Positions 14,901 to 27,850 of a stretch of DNA of 64,000 bases are shown here, piece by piece. Position 1 is the stretch's first letter. Each line of letters starts with the position of its first letter. A program made the translations under genes and the position numbers. Source of the DNA: Chionis minor (lineage: Eukaryota > Chordata > Aves > Charadriiformes > Chionididae); the NCBI GenBank assembly GCA_013398295.1, contig VZSF01006984.1, positions 25,001-89,000 of the forward strand, read 5' to 3'. The notes under the pieces are model-generated. The model was not told where the DNA came from, did no database searches, and worked only from the letters and a program-made list of their open reading frames with translations.

Positions 14901-16324
14901 GCTGAGCCCTTTGACATTCAAATTGACAAATTTATACTCTTTTCTTTCACTTTTATTGATTTATTTTTCTTATCATCAAAATGAAATTCAGGTAGGTCAA
15001 AAAGAAAGTCTTTTAGAATTAGTAGTGTAAATAGTAGGACAATTATTAGTTTAATAAAAAAATTTGTATTTCACGAGTCATGTATTCAGTTAACATCTTG
15101 TCATTACGCTATTATATTTAAGTAATTCCATTTTGGTTTGAGTAACCACTACTGAATAGTACGTAGGCTATGGAATATAATTACATTTATGAAATATCTG
15201 CTGTAATAATAGTTTAGGCATTTTACAGCACATGTTTTGTAACTAGACTCCGTAATAAAAATAAACCTATCAGAAATATATCTTTACACTCAAAAATATT
15301 TCTATAATAAAACATATATGAATTAGTTGCATTAGTAATTTCTAAATTAAATTCTTACATTCAGATTTCAAAACATAACTTTCATTCCAGCAAAGCTGTA
15401 ATCTCCTCCTTTTATTATCCTCATTCACATGTTCCTGTTAATGTAAGGTAGGCATAACTTACAATTTACTTAGAAATTGCATGCAGTAAAGACAACCCTC
15501 AGTGTATACATACATACTGTGTACAGCCAATCAGCCTCTACTGTAAATGTTAATGTAAAATGTAGCATTAATTACTTTTGACATAATTAAAACAGGAAAT
15601 TATATAAAACAACCTCTTAAATGCTCAAGTACAGGTGAAATATAACCTGTGAAATATCTTTAACAAACAGCTCTGTTATTTCCCTTTCTTTCTAAAACCG
15701 AATGTGATAATATTGGTTCTAGACAATATTTACACGGTTGTTTTACTAAACATTTTGAATATATTATGATCAATAAATATTCTGCTTATCTGTTGACTTG
15801 ATTTCTCTTTTTCTGCATCACTTATTTGTACACGAGCGCTGGTCTGCAGAAGATCTGGAGGAATTGTATTTTGCTTCAGTACTCTTTACTGAATGTCGTT
15901 AATCACAGTTTAATCTATTTCATAAACCAGTTCTATTCCACACAGCAGTAACACTTCAAAAGGGCTTACATGGAGACTGCATTTCAGTATCTTATGGGTA
16001 GGGGGCAGCTGTTAATTTATTATCACAATTATTACAATTACGATTAGGAGAATCAAGCTGATCAAAATATTCTCACTACATTTATGTTTTGGTCAAGTGA
16101 ACAATAAAAATAATCATAAAAAGCTAAGAAGCATGGAGATCATGTATTAGGTTACTAGAAACATGAAAGAATTTAACCTGCAGTAGAACTGCCAAACTGC
16201 AGGCTTTCAGAAACTTTAAAGAAGTAGAAATTTAAAATATACTTTCCTAAACCCATCCAAATCACAGCTGCCAAGTTCAAATGGATGAATAATTTGTCAC
16301 TTAGAAGCTTATTATTGCTGAATA

Positions 16325-16348
16325 AGGGGGGTGGTGGGGTGGTGAGGN
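16325..16348 (+). other. G-rich stretch with an ambiguous base
   Basis: GGGGGGTGGTGGGGTGGTG is followed by AGGN, with N at 16348. Four or more G runs make a G-quadruplex possible, and the difficulty of sequencing through it may explain the N. A second single N sits in a T-rich run at 2698. Confidence 0.6.
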
Positions 16349-16374
16349 GTAGAAGTCTAAATAATTTTCAGAAG

Positions 16375-16417
16375 AAAAAAAAAAAAACCCAAAACCAAAA
16401 CAACCAAAACCCAACAA
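16375..16417 (+). repeat. A/C-rich low-complexity tract
   Basis: A poly-A run is followed by AACCC/AAAACC words up to CCAACAAGGG. It lies about 30 bp from a G-rich stretch with an ambiguous base. Confidence 0.8.
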
Positions 16418-17956
16418 GGGTGAAAATAACTACAGACACAAAACTAGGGGAAAACACTGCTTCTGAGTAAGATGCAGTTACACAATTTTTGACTGCAGGA
16501 TAAAGGTATTGACTATCTTAAGTCTGGGATGCTAGGCTAAGGGCAAAGATCTCAACAGCTGCACCTTGCCTCCGGAAGAGGAAAAGCCTCCCGCCTCTTA
16601 TTCCCTATAGTGCAATAAGTCAACCAGCTTCTTTCTATGATTTGTACACAAAGAACCTCCTTTTTAACTCAAGTCAGGCAGACACTTACTTAAAAAAATT
16701 GGTCGGTTTGTCTTACAGCTCTCTGTGACTTCTCACCATCTGATGAATTCTCAAAGCATGCAAAAGGCAGACGATGAATCAAGCATACAGCCTGCAGGAA
16801 AGTGCAGTGCGATGCTGAAGTATTCCTACCAGCAGCTTGTGAAAATGACAATGTTTCAGATGGTACAAAGAAAATATTAACTAACATATGGCCCAAGCAG
16901 GATCTTCTAGGGCTAGGCCTAACCATGCCTCACTCAACTTAGCTCTGACATGTCAGAAAAATACGGTATTGCCTTTTCTACCTTATAGTCTGTTCTGTAC
17001 AGGATCTGTCCTGGTGTGACAGTAAGCTCTTTAACTTCAATGTTTCTTTCCACGTTCTCACACAACTCTTGATCTTATAATTCTGAACTCCTGAAGAGCT
17101 GCTAAATTAAATTCTGAATAGCTTAAAACTTAGAGTCAAACCTTCGTGTGACTGATACTGTGTGACACAGCAGAAAAAAAGCAATAAAGTCGTCCAGATT
17201 CACATTCTGGAAATTGCTCTGACATTCTGTTTTCTCTGGTTTGTTCAAATAGCGAAGAGCGCACCATGTGACTCTTCACTGTATACGTTAGAATATGGCT
17301 GGCTTTCTCCCAGTACTAGTTCTGAATGAAACAGTATGTCACCAAACCTGAGTAGTAAGGACTCGCAGCCAAAGCTAATCTTGGTTAGACCACAGAGTTA
17401 CATGCTGCCAACTTTCACTAACTTACATGGGAAGGAACTTGAGCACGGAAATATCTGGCACTTTATAACATGATATTTATTTTCACTTAGTATTGATAAA
17501 AGAAGTATGCTTAAAACAGTCAGAACAAAGAAAATGAAAAAATTAAACACCCCTTTGCGCAGGACATTTGAAGACTTTCACCATATTTTGGCAAAGAGAA
17601 GAATGTGTATTCTCCAACTTTTATGGGTTTAACAATAGTTTTTCATAAGCATATAGGAACTTTTCTTAGTACAAGGACATGGACAAATGCCCAAACCTAC
17701 ATATCATATCTACAAATGTCCTTAAATGAAAGAACAAGATCTCCAATTACAGTCTGAGATTTTTTTTTTAACTCTTCAACAACTTGAATAAGATTTCCAT
17801 GCAAATCTAAAGCAGAGTCCGTTCCACCCAAAAAGCCTTATCTTTTTACATGCTCAGTCCAAAATATTTTAAAGTGAATAAACCCCACAAAAATCAGAAG
17901 TGTGCAGGAAAGTGTAATGATAATTTTTCTTCCAAATCTCAACATGTTCACAGAAG

Positions 17957-18076
17957 TAACTTGAGAATTAGAAAAAAAATGCCTACATTTAGTCTATGGA
18001 GTATAGGTTAATTCTGCTTAGAGTTTGGCCATGAAATGAAGCATTGCAGCTGAAGAGCAGCAGGAAAAAGGTTACC
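17957..18076 (+). repeat. 120-bp duplicated segment, copy 1
   Basis: The segment from TAACTTGAGAATTAG to AGGAAAAAGGTTACC recurs at 18957-19077. About 115 of 120 positions agree. The differences are in the first 40 bp (ATTAG/ATAAG, one extra A in the A-run, CCTACATT/CTTACAGT). The last 85 or so bases are identical. Flanking sequence does not match on either side, so this is a short dispersed duplication rather than what remains of a 1-kb tandem copy. It matches no repeat family I recognise. Confidence 0.9.
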
Positions 18077-18764
18077 AATGGTAGGCTAAGTCTTCATAAA
18101 TGCACAAAAGGGGTGACAATGTAGTATCTTGTTAAAAGTTGTTTTCTTACCAAAAAAAAAAAAAATCAGTTTGTTGCTTAGCTTTCTTAGATTTTTTTCA
18201 AGCTTTACTTTTATATGTTTTTTTTTTTCTTCTTTAATTTTACTAATTTTTATCTATGGGGCCAAAACCAACCAAAAAAACCTAACAGCCAGGTAGAGTT
18301 CAAAACTTGAGGAGAAATTAATTTAAGACATTTACCCATTTTAACAGAAAAGGAATAGTAAAAGCTTTCCTTTATACAGAGAAAAGGGAATGAAATAGGA
18401 AGCTAACTGTGTCTAATTCTTTTCAAGCATAAAATCAAAACAAGATACACAAACATGGAATCACATTTTCACTTACAGGGCTGTAACTGGCAGATCATTC
18501 ATGACATCCTATGAACAATAGGCCAGTAATATTCAGAGTCTTAGCAGTGAGAAGCTAAATCTTTCTTCATGTCTCATGAATGCTCCTGACTACATTTCCC
18601 CTACATTTAAGAAAGTAACAAACAGTGAACCCTAAAATTGATGTGCAGTGGGAGAGAGGAGAAAAAAGAAAATAAGTAAATCAATATAAAGGAATACAAA
18701 CAAAAATAATTACCTACATAGGCGTCCAAAGGGGAGAAATTGAAACAGACAATAAGAAAGAGTG

Positions 18765-18792
18765 AAAAAAAAACCCAAAACCAAACCCAAAA
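18765..18792 (+). repeat. A/C-rich low-complexity tract
   Basis: Nine A are followed by CCCAAAACCAAACCCAAAA. It has the same composition as the tracts at 11.76, 16.38 and 33.98 kb. Confidence 0.75.
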
Positions 18793-18956
18793 TGATTTGC
18801 ATATAAGATTTTTAAAAATATTATTTAAAAATCTTTATAGTATCTAAAAAATTTTGTATTTTAAGAAGATGAAAAAAAAAGCACTGAGCTCAGATACTGC
18901 AAAATATTAGGAGAAAGTGGTCAAAGAACAAGAGAAATATAATAAAAGTAATGTAT

Positions 18957-19077
18957 TAACTTGAGAATAAGAAAAAAAAATGCTTACAGTTAGTCTATGG
19001 AGTATAGGTTAATTCTGCTTAGAGTTTGGCCATGAAATGAAGCATTGCAGCTGAAGAGCAGCAGGAAAAAGGTTACC
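18957..19077 (+). repeat. 120-bp duplicated segment, copy 2
   Basis: This is the second copy of the segment at 17957-18076, in the same orientation, with its start exactly 1,000 bp further on. It has a nine-A run where copy 1 has eight. Both copies carry the same block beginning TAGTCTATGGAGTATAGGTT and ending with the GAGCAGCAGGAAAAAGG stretch. A/C-rich and A-rich low-complexity sequence (18.76-18.88 kb) lies just upstream of this copy. Confidence 0.9.
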
Positions 19078-21490
19078 TCTGAAGCACCAGCACCTTTACT
19101 ACAGTCCTCTCACTTGAACAGGGGAATAATTCTCCCCAGCCCTTTTTAGACATGTTATCTAAAACACCATTTATTACATGCTGTCTACAGTGTGCCATAG
19201 GCAACTTGCAATCAAAAAAACCCCCAAAAACTCTGTCTTCTTATTAAATTGAAACAAAAAGGTGACTTCATAGAGATATGAATTTAGAATTGATAAAGTT
19301 ATCTGCAAACGTGAAACATAAGGGTTTTCTCACACTAAAAAGAAATGTTTTTCTAACTAATGTAGGCACTTTCATTCAACCTTGTTACAATGCACAATGT
19401 TCAACGGGAAGTCAAAATTATTACTGGGTAAGTCTATGACAGCAATAGCATGACCTAAACAGAAAAGAACTCTGCATGTGAAGTTGAATAAATATTAGAA
19501 CTGAAGATGAAAACCTTGATGATACCTAACCAAAAAGATGTGCTGTGTTGAGAAATTCCAGGAAGAATTTTTCTGTAGGTGGCAAGAGAGTACCATAAGT
19601 TTGAAGACCTTCCAGAAAAAGTCAGCAAAATACAGGGTCTATTTCTTCAACTCTATTCCTCTAAACATCATGATGAGGTTCTTGCAGTTATCATATAGTT
19701 CTGAATACCACTGCCACATCAAACCCAATTTCTTTCTCATCCATTTACTTGTGAATAAAAAAAATGGTTTGATGCCATAATTAGAACAATGTATTTGTTT
19801 AATATATTAATAATTTGCAGCCTTGATGTATTTATAATTTTAGAATTTGGTGTAATAAATTCTTTAGTGATGGGTCCATATGAAACATTGCCTACTACAT
19901 GAAGTCTCTTTACAACAGTTATTTTTCTGCTTGGAACTTGGGTATCATTTTCTGGATGTAAATAAAATAATTGTTTTTACCAATGACCAATGTGACAGGT
20001 TGAAAAAAAGTCAAATTGTTATCTCACAGAGAACTATCATGGCATATATTCTGAACAGACAATTTAAAGTAATAACAGTTTTCTAATTCTACAGCACCTC
20101 TTACCAGAATGCTAAATATATATTGAGTTTTCTTTTAAATACATGGCATTGAGATTTGGAAAGATCAAGTGACACATCCAGCATCAGTCAATCTGTGGCA
20201 GGCCTAAAAAAGCCCCAGATCTTCTCAATACCACTGCAAGAAATTACATTGGAAGTAGGGAATTAAAAATAGGTGAGTATTGCAGTTAAAATAACAGAGA
20301 TAGAATATCTTAAATAACCCTCACATCAAATTGTCAAAGGCAAATAGTGACAGTATCTCCATGGCCTACAATGGCTATCTAGTATCCCGGAATCATCATT
20401 AAAACTCACTATTTGTACTTTTATCTACTGATAAAAATTTTATCATTTGAAGTTGGATATCATACATATTTTAAAATTCCATGTCCTAATGATAACAGAA
20501 GACTAAACCAAAGCTTTCTCTCCTATTTCTTCTTCCACCTCCCACAACAAATTATGTATTAAATGTGATATGAGTTCATCAACCCTTTAAAAGCTGTCAG
20601 TATGCTTTACAGACAGCCTCTATTTTCAGATTCTACCTCTCCATTAGGAATGAAAAGACTATGCTTCTGCAAGTCATTTTACAGACAGGGATAGGAATGT
20701 TCTTTAAAGTCAGAAAGCAGGAAACAGTCTACATTAATCATTACCATTTAGAGATATCCATTAATGCCCCAATCTCTAGTTATAGGTACACTATTATATC
20801 CCATTGCAAGCTATAGATTTTGCATAAAATAAATAATATAAGCCAAAAATACAAATTCCTGCTGTCACGCCACACGCTTGTGGTGTACCTGCTGTTTACA
20901 GGCAATACCAAGAAAACTGATTCAGTTGCATCATGTAAAAAGGTTGAAAAGTATTATTTACTACAGATATTGCAGCAACCAGATTTAGGTGCAACAACAA
21001 AGAAGCAAAGTAGAAGCTATAACTGTAAACAAAGCAAATGCCATGGGAAAAAAATAGTGCATTTAAAAAAAAAAACAAAAGAAAAAAAAAGAAGAAGTTG
21101 TTATAGTAAGCTATTGATGTAAAGTTTGTGATGATAAATCCTATCTAAATTTTAATGGAAGGGAAAAGGACTCCTACCTGTCACTCTCCTGACTCACTTG
21201 TAAGTGGGAATGTGTGTTTTGGCCTTTTATTCTCTTAGAGCCACTAGTAAAGGTCAGCAGTGGTATCAATCTTACAGAAAAAGGGAGGATTGGGGAAGGA
21301 AACATGCAAGGGTTTGCAACTGCATTTATGTGTGTATCTCAAACAGACAATGGAGAAATACAAAGCTTAGGTTTATATCACCCAGATTTCTCCCTCTAAA
21401 TTAACGGTAACATCAGTAAAGCAGGCAAATAATAAGAAAAAATAATCTTGTAAACAAAAGAAAATATGTAAATGGTTTAATTACAGAAAT

Positions 21491-21519
21491 ACTTGTCTAT
21501 CTAATACTTGTCTATCTTA
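21491..21519 (+). repeat. Short tandem repeat, two 15-bp units
   Basis: ACTTGTCTATCTAAT is followed directly by ACTTGTCTATCTTA. This is a local duplication of about 15 bp. Confidence 0.75.
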
Positions 21520-24500
21520 CTGTTAAAATAAGTATTAAAACTTGTACCTTTACAAGGTACTACAGAGGAAAAGCAAGCATGTTTTATATGGTGTTTATGG
21601 TGTTATTCATCACTTTTGAGATGAAATTCCCACTTGAAATGTACTGTGGAAAAGTAAAATTGATTTCCTCCTTCTGGTAAATAAAAGTAAAGCTATATTT
21701 TGCCAGCTCCAGGGCGTCAGCAGAACAGTTTCACCACTGTAGCTATATGTCTGTCAGTGTTGTGTTATAAACAAAGCTGACAAAGTTCATGAGGGGGTAA
21801 CACAGAAGCTCTGTCTAAAAGTACAGAAAGATTGAGTTCTTTTCAGTGATAGGCAGCCAGGAGAGGAAGAAAAAAAAATAATATTTGAAACATCCCTAAT
21901 TCTATTGCCTCTTTGGTTCTTTCTTCCTTAGGAAGTTTGCAGTGTATGAATTTTTAATGTGAACAAAGGTCCAACAAGTTCTACTGAAAAAACAAACAAG
22001 ACATTTACAACAATAATATTGACAGATGTATATCTTCCTGGAACAAAGAACTAAAGAAAAAAACATTTCCAATGCAGAGGTTTCTGTTGTGTTTGTGGCA
22101 ATTCAGTATGACACAACACATGACAGTTCTGAAGGAACTGTTTTCTTCCACTATACAAGACATTTTATAGACTATCCTCTTCTTGAGAATCATAAAACGA
22201 GTAGTTTCATGAAGGAGTAGTTTCGTGACTTTTAAAAAACCCCAACAATTCAACAGAAGTCGAGATTGCCATACAAAGGAATTATGATCTCATCTGAATG
22301 GAGGCAAAGTGAGTCATTAAAAGGAAGACATAATACAAGCCAGATTTCCTGCCCAACTTCCTCTAACCTGTGTTGGCAGAGCTATTTTCCTCTTGCGGTA
22401 AAAAGTGTGCCTAGAAGTTCCTCTGCCTGCTATACAAGCTCTGTCAGGAGAATATAACTGACATGCTCATACGGCAGGGAGGATCACATCAGGTATATCC
22501 ATCAACACACATATTCAACAGTTTTCTAATTGCAATGACTTACGGGGAGCCCTCCATCAAGTTTAAAAATCTCACTCCAGCCACAACCCAGCATTAAGCA
22601 TTGCCTAAACCTTGCTTAATCACCTCACTAATCTTTAATATAAAATACCATCTTGCCATGGTTAAAATATTATAGAAAATTGAATGATCTTAAGAATGAT
22701 CTTGATATGCTACTATATCCACACAACAGGGTGTGATGTGAATTTATCTTACACCTTAACACAGATTTGCCTGACTTCCACTGAGTTAAATAAGCTCTTT
22801 CCTGCTATCCTTATGTAACCTCTTGTGAGAAAACCCATACCTGACCAGTTATTTTCTATTGAGAATCATCTTACACAGCCACATATCAAAACAAACATTT
22901 GTTGTTCTCCAATACTCTCCTATTGGGTACTTACATGATTACTGACAGGTTTGAGATTACTGTGTTGGAACCTGTTTTCGTGTGACAGCCGCAGTGCAGA
23001 TACTTGTCGATACACTGGTGCTGAATGCTAATCACTACTACAGTCTGGGAACAATTGCTGGCTACGTCACTTGTCACTAGAATGAACAGAAAGGCCTTGA
23101 TTGCCTTATGTGCTTTGTGCTTCCTGCTGGAATGGCTAGAAACCACTAGGAAATACTAGAAGGGATAAAATAATTACAAACCAGTAGGAATTTCAAGGGT
23201 TAATGATGAACACAGTTCTAAATGTCACTTAAGCAACTCTTTGCTCTTCTTCATATATACAATTTTAATGCTGTTCAAAAGAGATCTTGATTATTTGTAC
23301 GAAAACTGAATTGTACACAGTTTATGAATAAAATGCATTAAAAGATTTAATGTGGAATATTAGCAGGACATAAAGCATACATTTCCCTTAGTTTGTATAT
23401 TCAGCTCTATCATTTGACAATATTCTCATAGAACAACTTTCTATAAAAATAAGTATTTTTAGCTATTGAAAAGTCATCTAAAGTTGATGCACTACACTAT
23501 AATTTTGATAATTCAAAATTCACAGAACAGATGCAAAGTAGGTACTTCTCTGATGCTAATTAACCAGGATGCTCAAATGGTATTTCCTGTAAACAAAAGC
23601 ACCTCTTCCTTTTTCTTCAAATAATGATCATCAGGGTATACTAATAATTTAGAAGAAAAGAAAAAAAAGTGGGAAAGATGACAGAAAAGAAAAATAGTAA
23701 CACTTTTTAAAAAGATCTGTGTGCTCAACATTTTCAAAATCTTCTAATTAAAATACACAAAATACTAAAATTAAGAGCGAGAGAATAAAGACTGAACAGA
23801 CTGTTCATAAAATATCCCTAGCTCTTGGCAAAGATTTTATCTTTGTCGTTTAATGATGATGAAGCCAAGTAACTCTTGCTGGAATGGAAGCAGTCTGATG
23901 AAGAAGGCTTTCAAATTGAAGTGAGGGATATCGCAGTTAATATTTTTCTTAGCAGCTCTTCTATCTGTACGATTTCTCTCTAAATTTCATTACTTTCTGC
24001 ATTAGATGTCCTTTTCAACAGATAGTCATGTGTTGATCAAAGCTATATTGCTTTAATATGCTTGTGTTCTGTTGTATGTTAAATTGTTTGTTCATACAGC
24101 CAGCAAGTTCTAAGCAGTTCAGAAGATATCAGAAGATTAGTAATTAATAACAACGTTAACTTCCAGGGGAAATTAGCTCGTTGTGAAGCAAACTTTTCTG
24201 GTATTTGATCTAATTTGTGCGAGATCTGATAGAAGCACCCAGCTAACTTCAATAAACAGATTGTGTGTTAAAAACTCTTAGTACATACTGAATACTTACA
24301 TTACTTGTACACAAAGTAGATTAAGTTAAACAGTACATTAAAAAAAATGAGTAAGGTATTTATCAAGCATGAATCAGTTCTAAAAAGCATGGTATGAAGT
24401 AACTAACTATTTTCATAGGGAAGGCAAAAAGATACACAGTATGATGATTTGTGGACATAATGAATTGGACATTTTTTCCAATTAAAAGAAAAATAAATGA

Positions 24501-25133
24501 GTGTAATTAAAATACTGCTGAAATCACAGTTTATACATTTAAAAATAAGACATGAATTAAAATTACTTAGATGTGTTTAGTATGTTTTTAGAGAGACTTA
24601 ATTTTACCTTATTCTTCATCAATAAATTTTCATTTCAGATCTGTTTTTTATTACATATGCTATTTAAGTAATGCCCCTATGTTACTGTCCACAAACACAT
24701 TTCAAAATTCTTAAAGTAAATAAACAAAGAAAGGAGTCTGTTTGCCATTCCTAGATTGATACCCAGCTAGTTAAGCACTGGTTTAGGGGTAATTCCATTG
24801 TAATTTATAAATGATCCAGGAAGTAAATACGTGTGTGCATATATACATAAACATACATAATCCAAGGGTTACTCTGTCTGCAAACTCACCAGCATGTATC
24901 CTTGCTATTTATTAATCAAAACAAGTTTTAAAGACTGTTTTACAAGATACTTTGCTTACATCAGAGATTTAAAAAAGATAACCAAAGAAATTAAAAGAAG
25001 AAAAATTTTTTCCATTCAATTTACCAATTTCTAACAAGAGTTAGATATCTATGGTTATGGGTGTATATATGTGAATGAACGAATAAATCCTTAACCCACC
25101 ATATCTTTTTCTCCAGTTTGCAAGCTGTCACCC

Positions 25134-25237
25134 GTGAAAAGTATGGTGTAGATGGTAGGATGATACTGTACCTGATTGGCTCTGGAGGTGGTCATGGGAT
25201 CAGATGGAGAGGACTTGGTGGTAGTTGGGGAAGATGG
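25134..25237 (-). promoter_or_regulatory. NOVA1: YCAY cluster in and after the NOVA1 alternative exon (candidate autoregulatory sites)
   Basis: Nine YCAY tetramers on the transcribed strand fall within 104 nt. Five are exonic, at 25234-25237, 25218-25221, 25204-25207, 25194-25197 and 25188-25191. Four lie downstream of the donor, at 25160-25163, 25152-25155, 25143-25146 and 25134-25137. YCAY is the core site bound by NOVA KH domains. In the published NOVA position rules, exonic clusters favour skipping and clusters just downstream of the donor favour inclusion. Both kinds occur here, next to a weak donor. The tetramers are seen in the sequence; NOVA binding in this species is inferred. Confidence 0.75.
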
Positions 25238-25243
25238 CAATGT
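25172..25243 (-). CDS. NOVA1: NOVA1 alternatively spliced 72-nt exon (exon 4 / exon H)
   Basis: This exon encodes 24 residues on the minus strand, TLPSSPTTTKSSPSDP followed by MTTSRANQ. They match the insert between KH1 and KH2 in the long NOVA1 isoform. The acceptor AG is at 25245-25244 after TTGTTCCC. The donor is CAG followed by GTACAG (25171-25166), which departs from GTRAGT at +4, +5 and +6 and so looks weak. Both ends are phase 0 and the length is a multiple of three, so skipping keeps the frame into KH2. The peptide is unstructured and rich in Ser, Thr and Pro with several SP/TP-like sites, so it is a plausible phosphorylation target. In mammals NOVA1 represses inclusion of this exon in its own transcript. 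The YCAY tetramers in and just after the exon fit the same control in this bird. Confidence 0.97.
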
Positions 25244-27800
25244 CTGGGAACAAAGCAGTTCAGGAGCAAATCAACCTTTACAAGCCTTAGACCGAACAGT
25301 TAAAAAAATAAATAAACCAACAAAAGTAACATAACTAGAAAATTAAAATAAATAAAAAATGCCTACGACAAAATCTTTCTCCTACTCATTGGAACTTAAT
25401 GGAATTTAAAGTCAATTGGATAAATAATGCATGTAAATATGCATGCTTATGCATGTAAAAACAAATTCATGACTTGAAATCAAGATGGTGAACTCACATA
25501 AATACTCAAAAATATGCTGACCACATGAGGAATATATTCTTTCCTCTCTCCTCCTCTTGGGGAAAATGAAGACTATAGTAAACAAAAATTCCAGCAAGTT
25601 CAATGAGCGCACTAGAAACAGTTATCACTCTACAAACAAACAGGGCCAATGTCTGAAAGAAGTTAGAGACAATTACTTTGGCACCTTATAATGCACCATT
25701 CTATAGCACGGACTAGAGCCAGCAAACTGTGTTCTGTATCTTACAGCAATTACACTGAAGCTACTGAGTTTTTAACAACATACTAACTGCTAAAATATTC
25801 ATTGATAGTTTTTAATCAAGAGGCAGGTGAAAAAATGTAAACATCAATCTCATGATGGATGAACATGCAACTAATACCTTCAGAACAAATTACTACAATA
25901 TCTTTATGATTATTAAAATGTTCATTTAGTTGAGCAAAGGTTAATAACTTATCATCAGACCTGTGTTCAAAATAAACACAAAAAAGAATTAAGAGTCATA
26001 TTTATTGATCACGTTTTCTAAATAATATACATATGCTTAACATTAGTTCTTGAACATATCAAAAAAGCACTGCTCTGTTTAAAATTTTGATATACATATT
26101 TCTCCTATTAAAGTTTTAGATCCTGACAGAATAACTCTTCTTTTTATAAATGTAGTGAAAATGTAAAATTTCAATTTTCAAAACATAACATACAATACTT
26201 ATTCAAAGCATGTTTTTTGACATCTTTGTAATATATAAATATTATAAAATATCAAAAATTACACTACTTTTACTTCAAGAAATAAGATGTTAAAATGCTG
26301 TACAATGTGATTTATCATATGGTCATATAATAACTAACCCAAACTATTTATAAATATATGAAGCAAAATTTCACACTTTCAGCAGTTCTGTTACTTACAA
26401 TCATTGTCAGTCCCTCATAAAATAGGTATACATACTTTTGCACTAAAACTCTTAATGCATATGAGAAAGCTGGGACACTGTGAATGCATAAAGTTGCGTA
26501 TTAGCAAAATATGGGCTTGTACATATGCACACACAAATATTTTAGCTATATGTCAAGCAATATGAAGATCCATTTTTTCATAATTTGTACATAAACAAGC
26601 AGCCAAAATAGAAAAAAAAAAATCTTAAGAAACAGATCCTTATTTTGTGTTTCCAACTTGTAACTCATGCTATAGAACAATAAAAACAAAAATAAAACAT
26701 ATACAACTTAAGCATCAACTGGGACTGTTTCAAGAAGCTTAAGTAAAAAATACTACCATGTATAGGGCATTATAAAAAATACATAGCTTGGCAAAATCTT
26801 ATTGTCAGCAGACACTATACATTGTGAAAATCAAGACAATTATAGAGGATTCTCCCATGTCTTTGTATATAGAACATGGGTTCCTTTGAGAGAGGCTAAA
26901 ACTATTTAGAAGGAGAAATGTCAGATTCTATGATAGTACAGGGTGATTCTGATTTTAGTGGGATGATGTAGTATCTCTTACCACGTCTGAAATTGCGATG
27001 AACTTTCCATCATTTAAGCTTAAACTAACGGGGCAAAAAAACCCCAACCAAACAGAATGGAGGACTAACTTATCCTGGTAGGTTTTATTATAGCTATATA
27101 TTAAACTCTCATCCAGAACTAAAAAAAAAAAATTAAAAAATCATTACTATTCTCCAGCAAAACTCTGAAAATATATTTTCATTAAAAAATTTCAGAGATC
27201 TGACAGTTTGTGTGATCAACACCCCTGCTAACTAGAGGATACTATATTGTATATTATTTTGGTATGCTAGGCTAAATAATAAAAGGAAAAATCATTTGTT
27301 CTTCATAGGTGTTACTAAATCTAACTAGTGGATTTATAAGAAAATATGTAGAACGCTTCAATACTAAATAAGTCACTGATACCACAAATAATTTAAGAAA
27401 CTGGAAGCATCTCAGTTTTCAGTTCATATCAATCTTCCTAAAGCACAGAAATGTATGGCTGCGATGAAAAAGGAGTGACGATAATAATTTCAGGTGACTG
27501 TTGAATTATAACATCTATTAAATAGAAGCATTTCACTATTACATTTTAGCAAAAGCTTGTTTAAAATACAATGAAAAAAAGATAAAAACATTTAAAAGCA
27601 ACACTGTATTAACGAACAAGAATCAAGTCCAGGCATACACATTCTTTATCTGAACATACATACCAATGACAAAATACTGAAAATAGCAATAAGGTTTTTT
27701 GGTTTCTGTTTCTGGTGTTTTTTTTTTTTATATCAGGCTGTTTGTGTTTAAGGCTTAATCTCTCTTACTTTGTTTACTAATGTAACTGCTTTTATTTTTG

Positions 27801-27850
27801 ATATATAGCTATACATATACATAAATATATAAAAGTGTGTATATATATAA
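27801..27850 (+). repeat. AT/TG microsatellite-like stretch
   Basis: An imperfect ATATAT/ACATATAC/GTGTGTATATATATA stretch; simple sequence. Confidence 0.75.

Larger units (their letters stand above)
1..25171 (-). other. NOVA1: NOVA1 intron between the alternative exon and the KH2/KH3 exon (partial)
   Basis: This is the 5' part of a phase-0 intron of at least 25 kb. The donor is at 25171-25170. No acceptor or KH2 coding sequence (the exon that would open with VKIIVPNSTAGLIIGKGG) was found before the window edge. The large terminal exon would give an open frame of more than 300 codons, and none exists here. The interval is AT-rich non-coding sequence. It holds a 30-bp tandem duplication near its low end, a possible conserved patch at 3.07-3.55 kb, a GC-richer patch near 5.6 kb, A/C-rich tracts at 11.76, 16.38 and 18.77 kb, and the paired 120-bp duplication at 17.96 and 18.96 kb. 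No transposon was recognised in it. Confidence 0.9.

Noticed and set aside
1..25171. Terminal KH2/KH3 exon of NOVA1
   Set aside because: No long minus-strand frame or VKIIVPNSTAGLIIGKGG-like sequence is present.
25118..25303. 61-codon plus-strand Gly-rich frame
   Set aside because: It is the antisense shadow of the NOVA1 72-nt exon.
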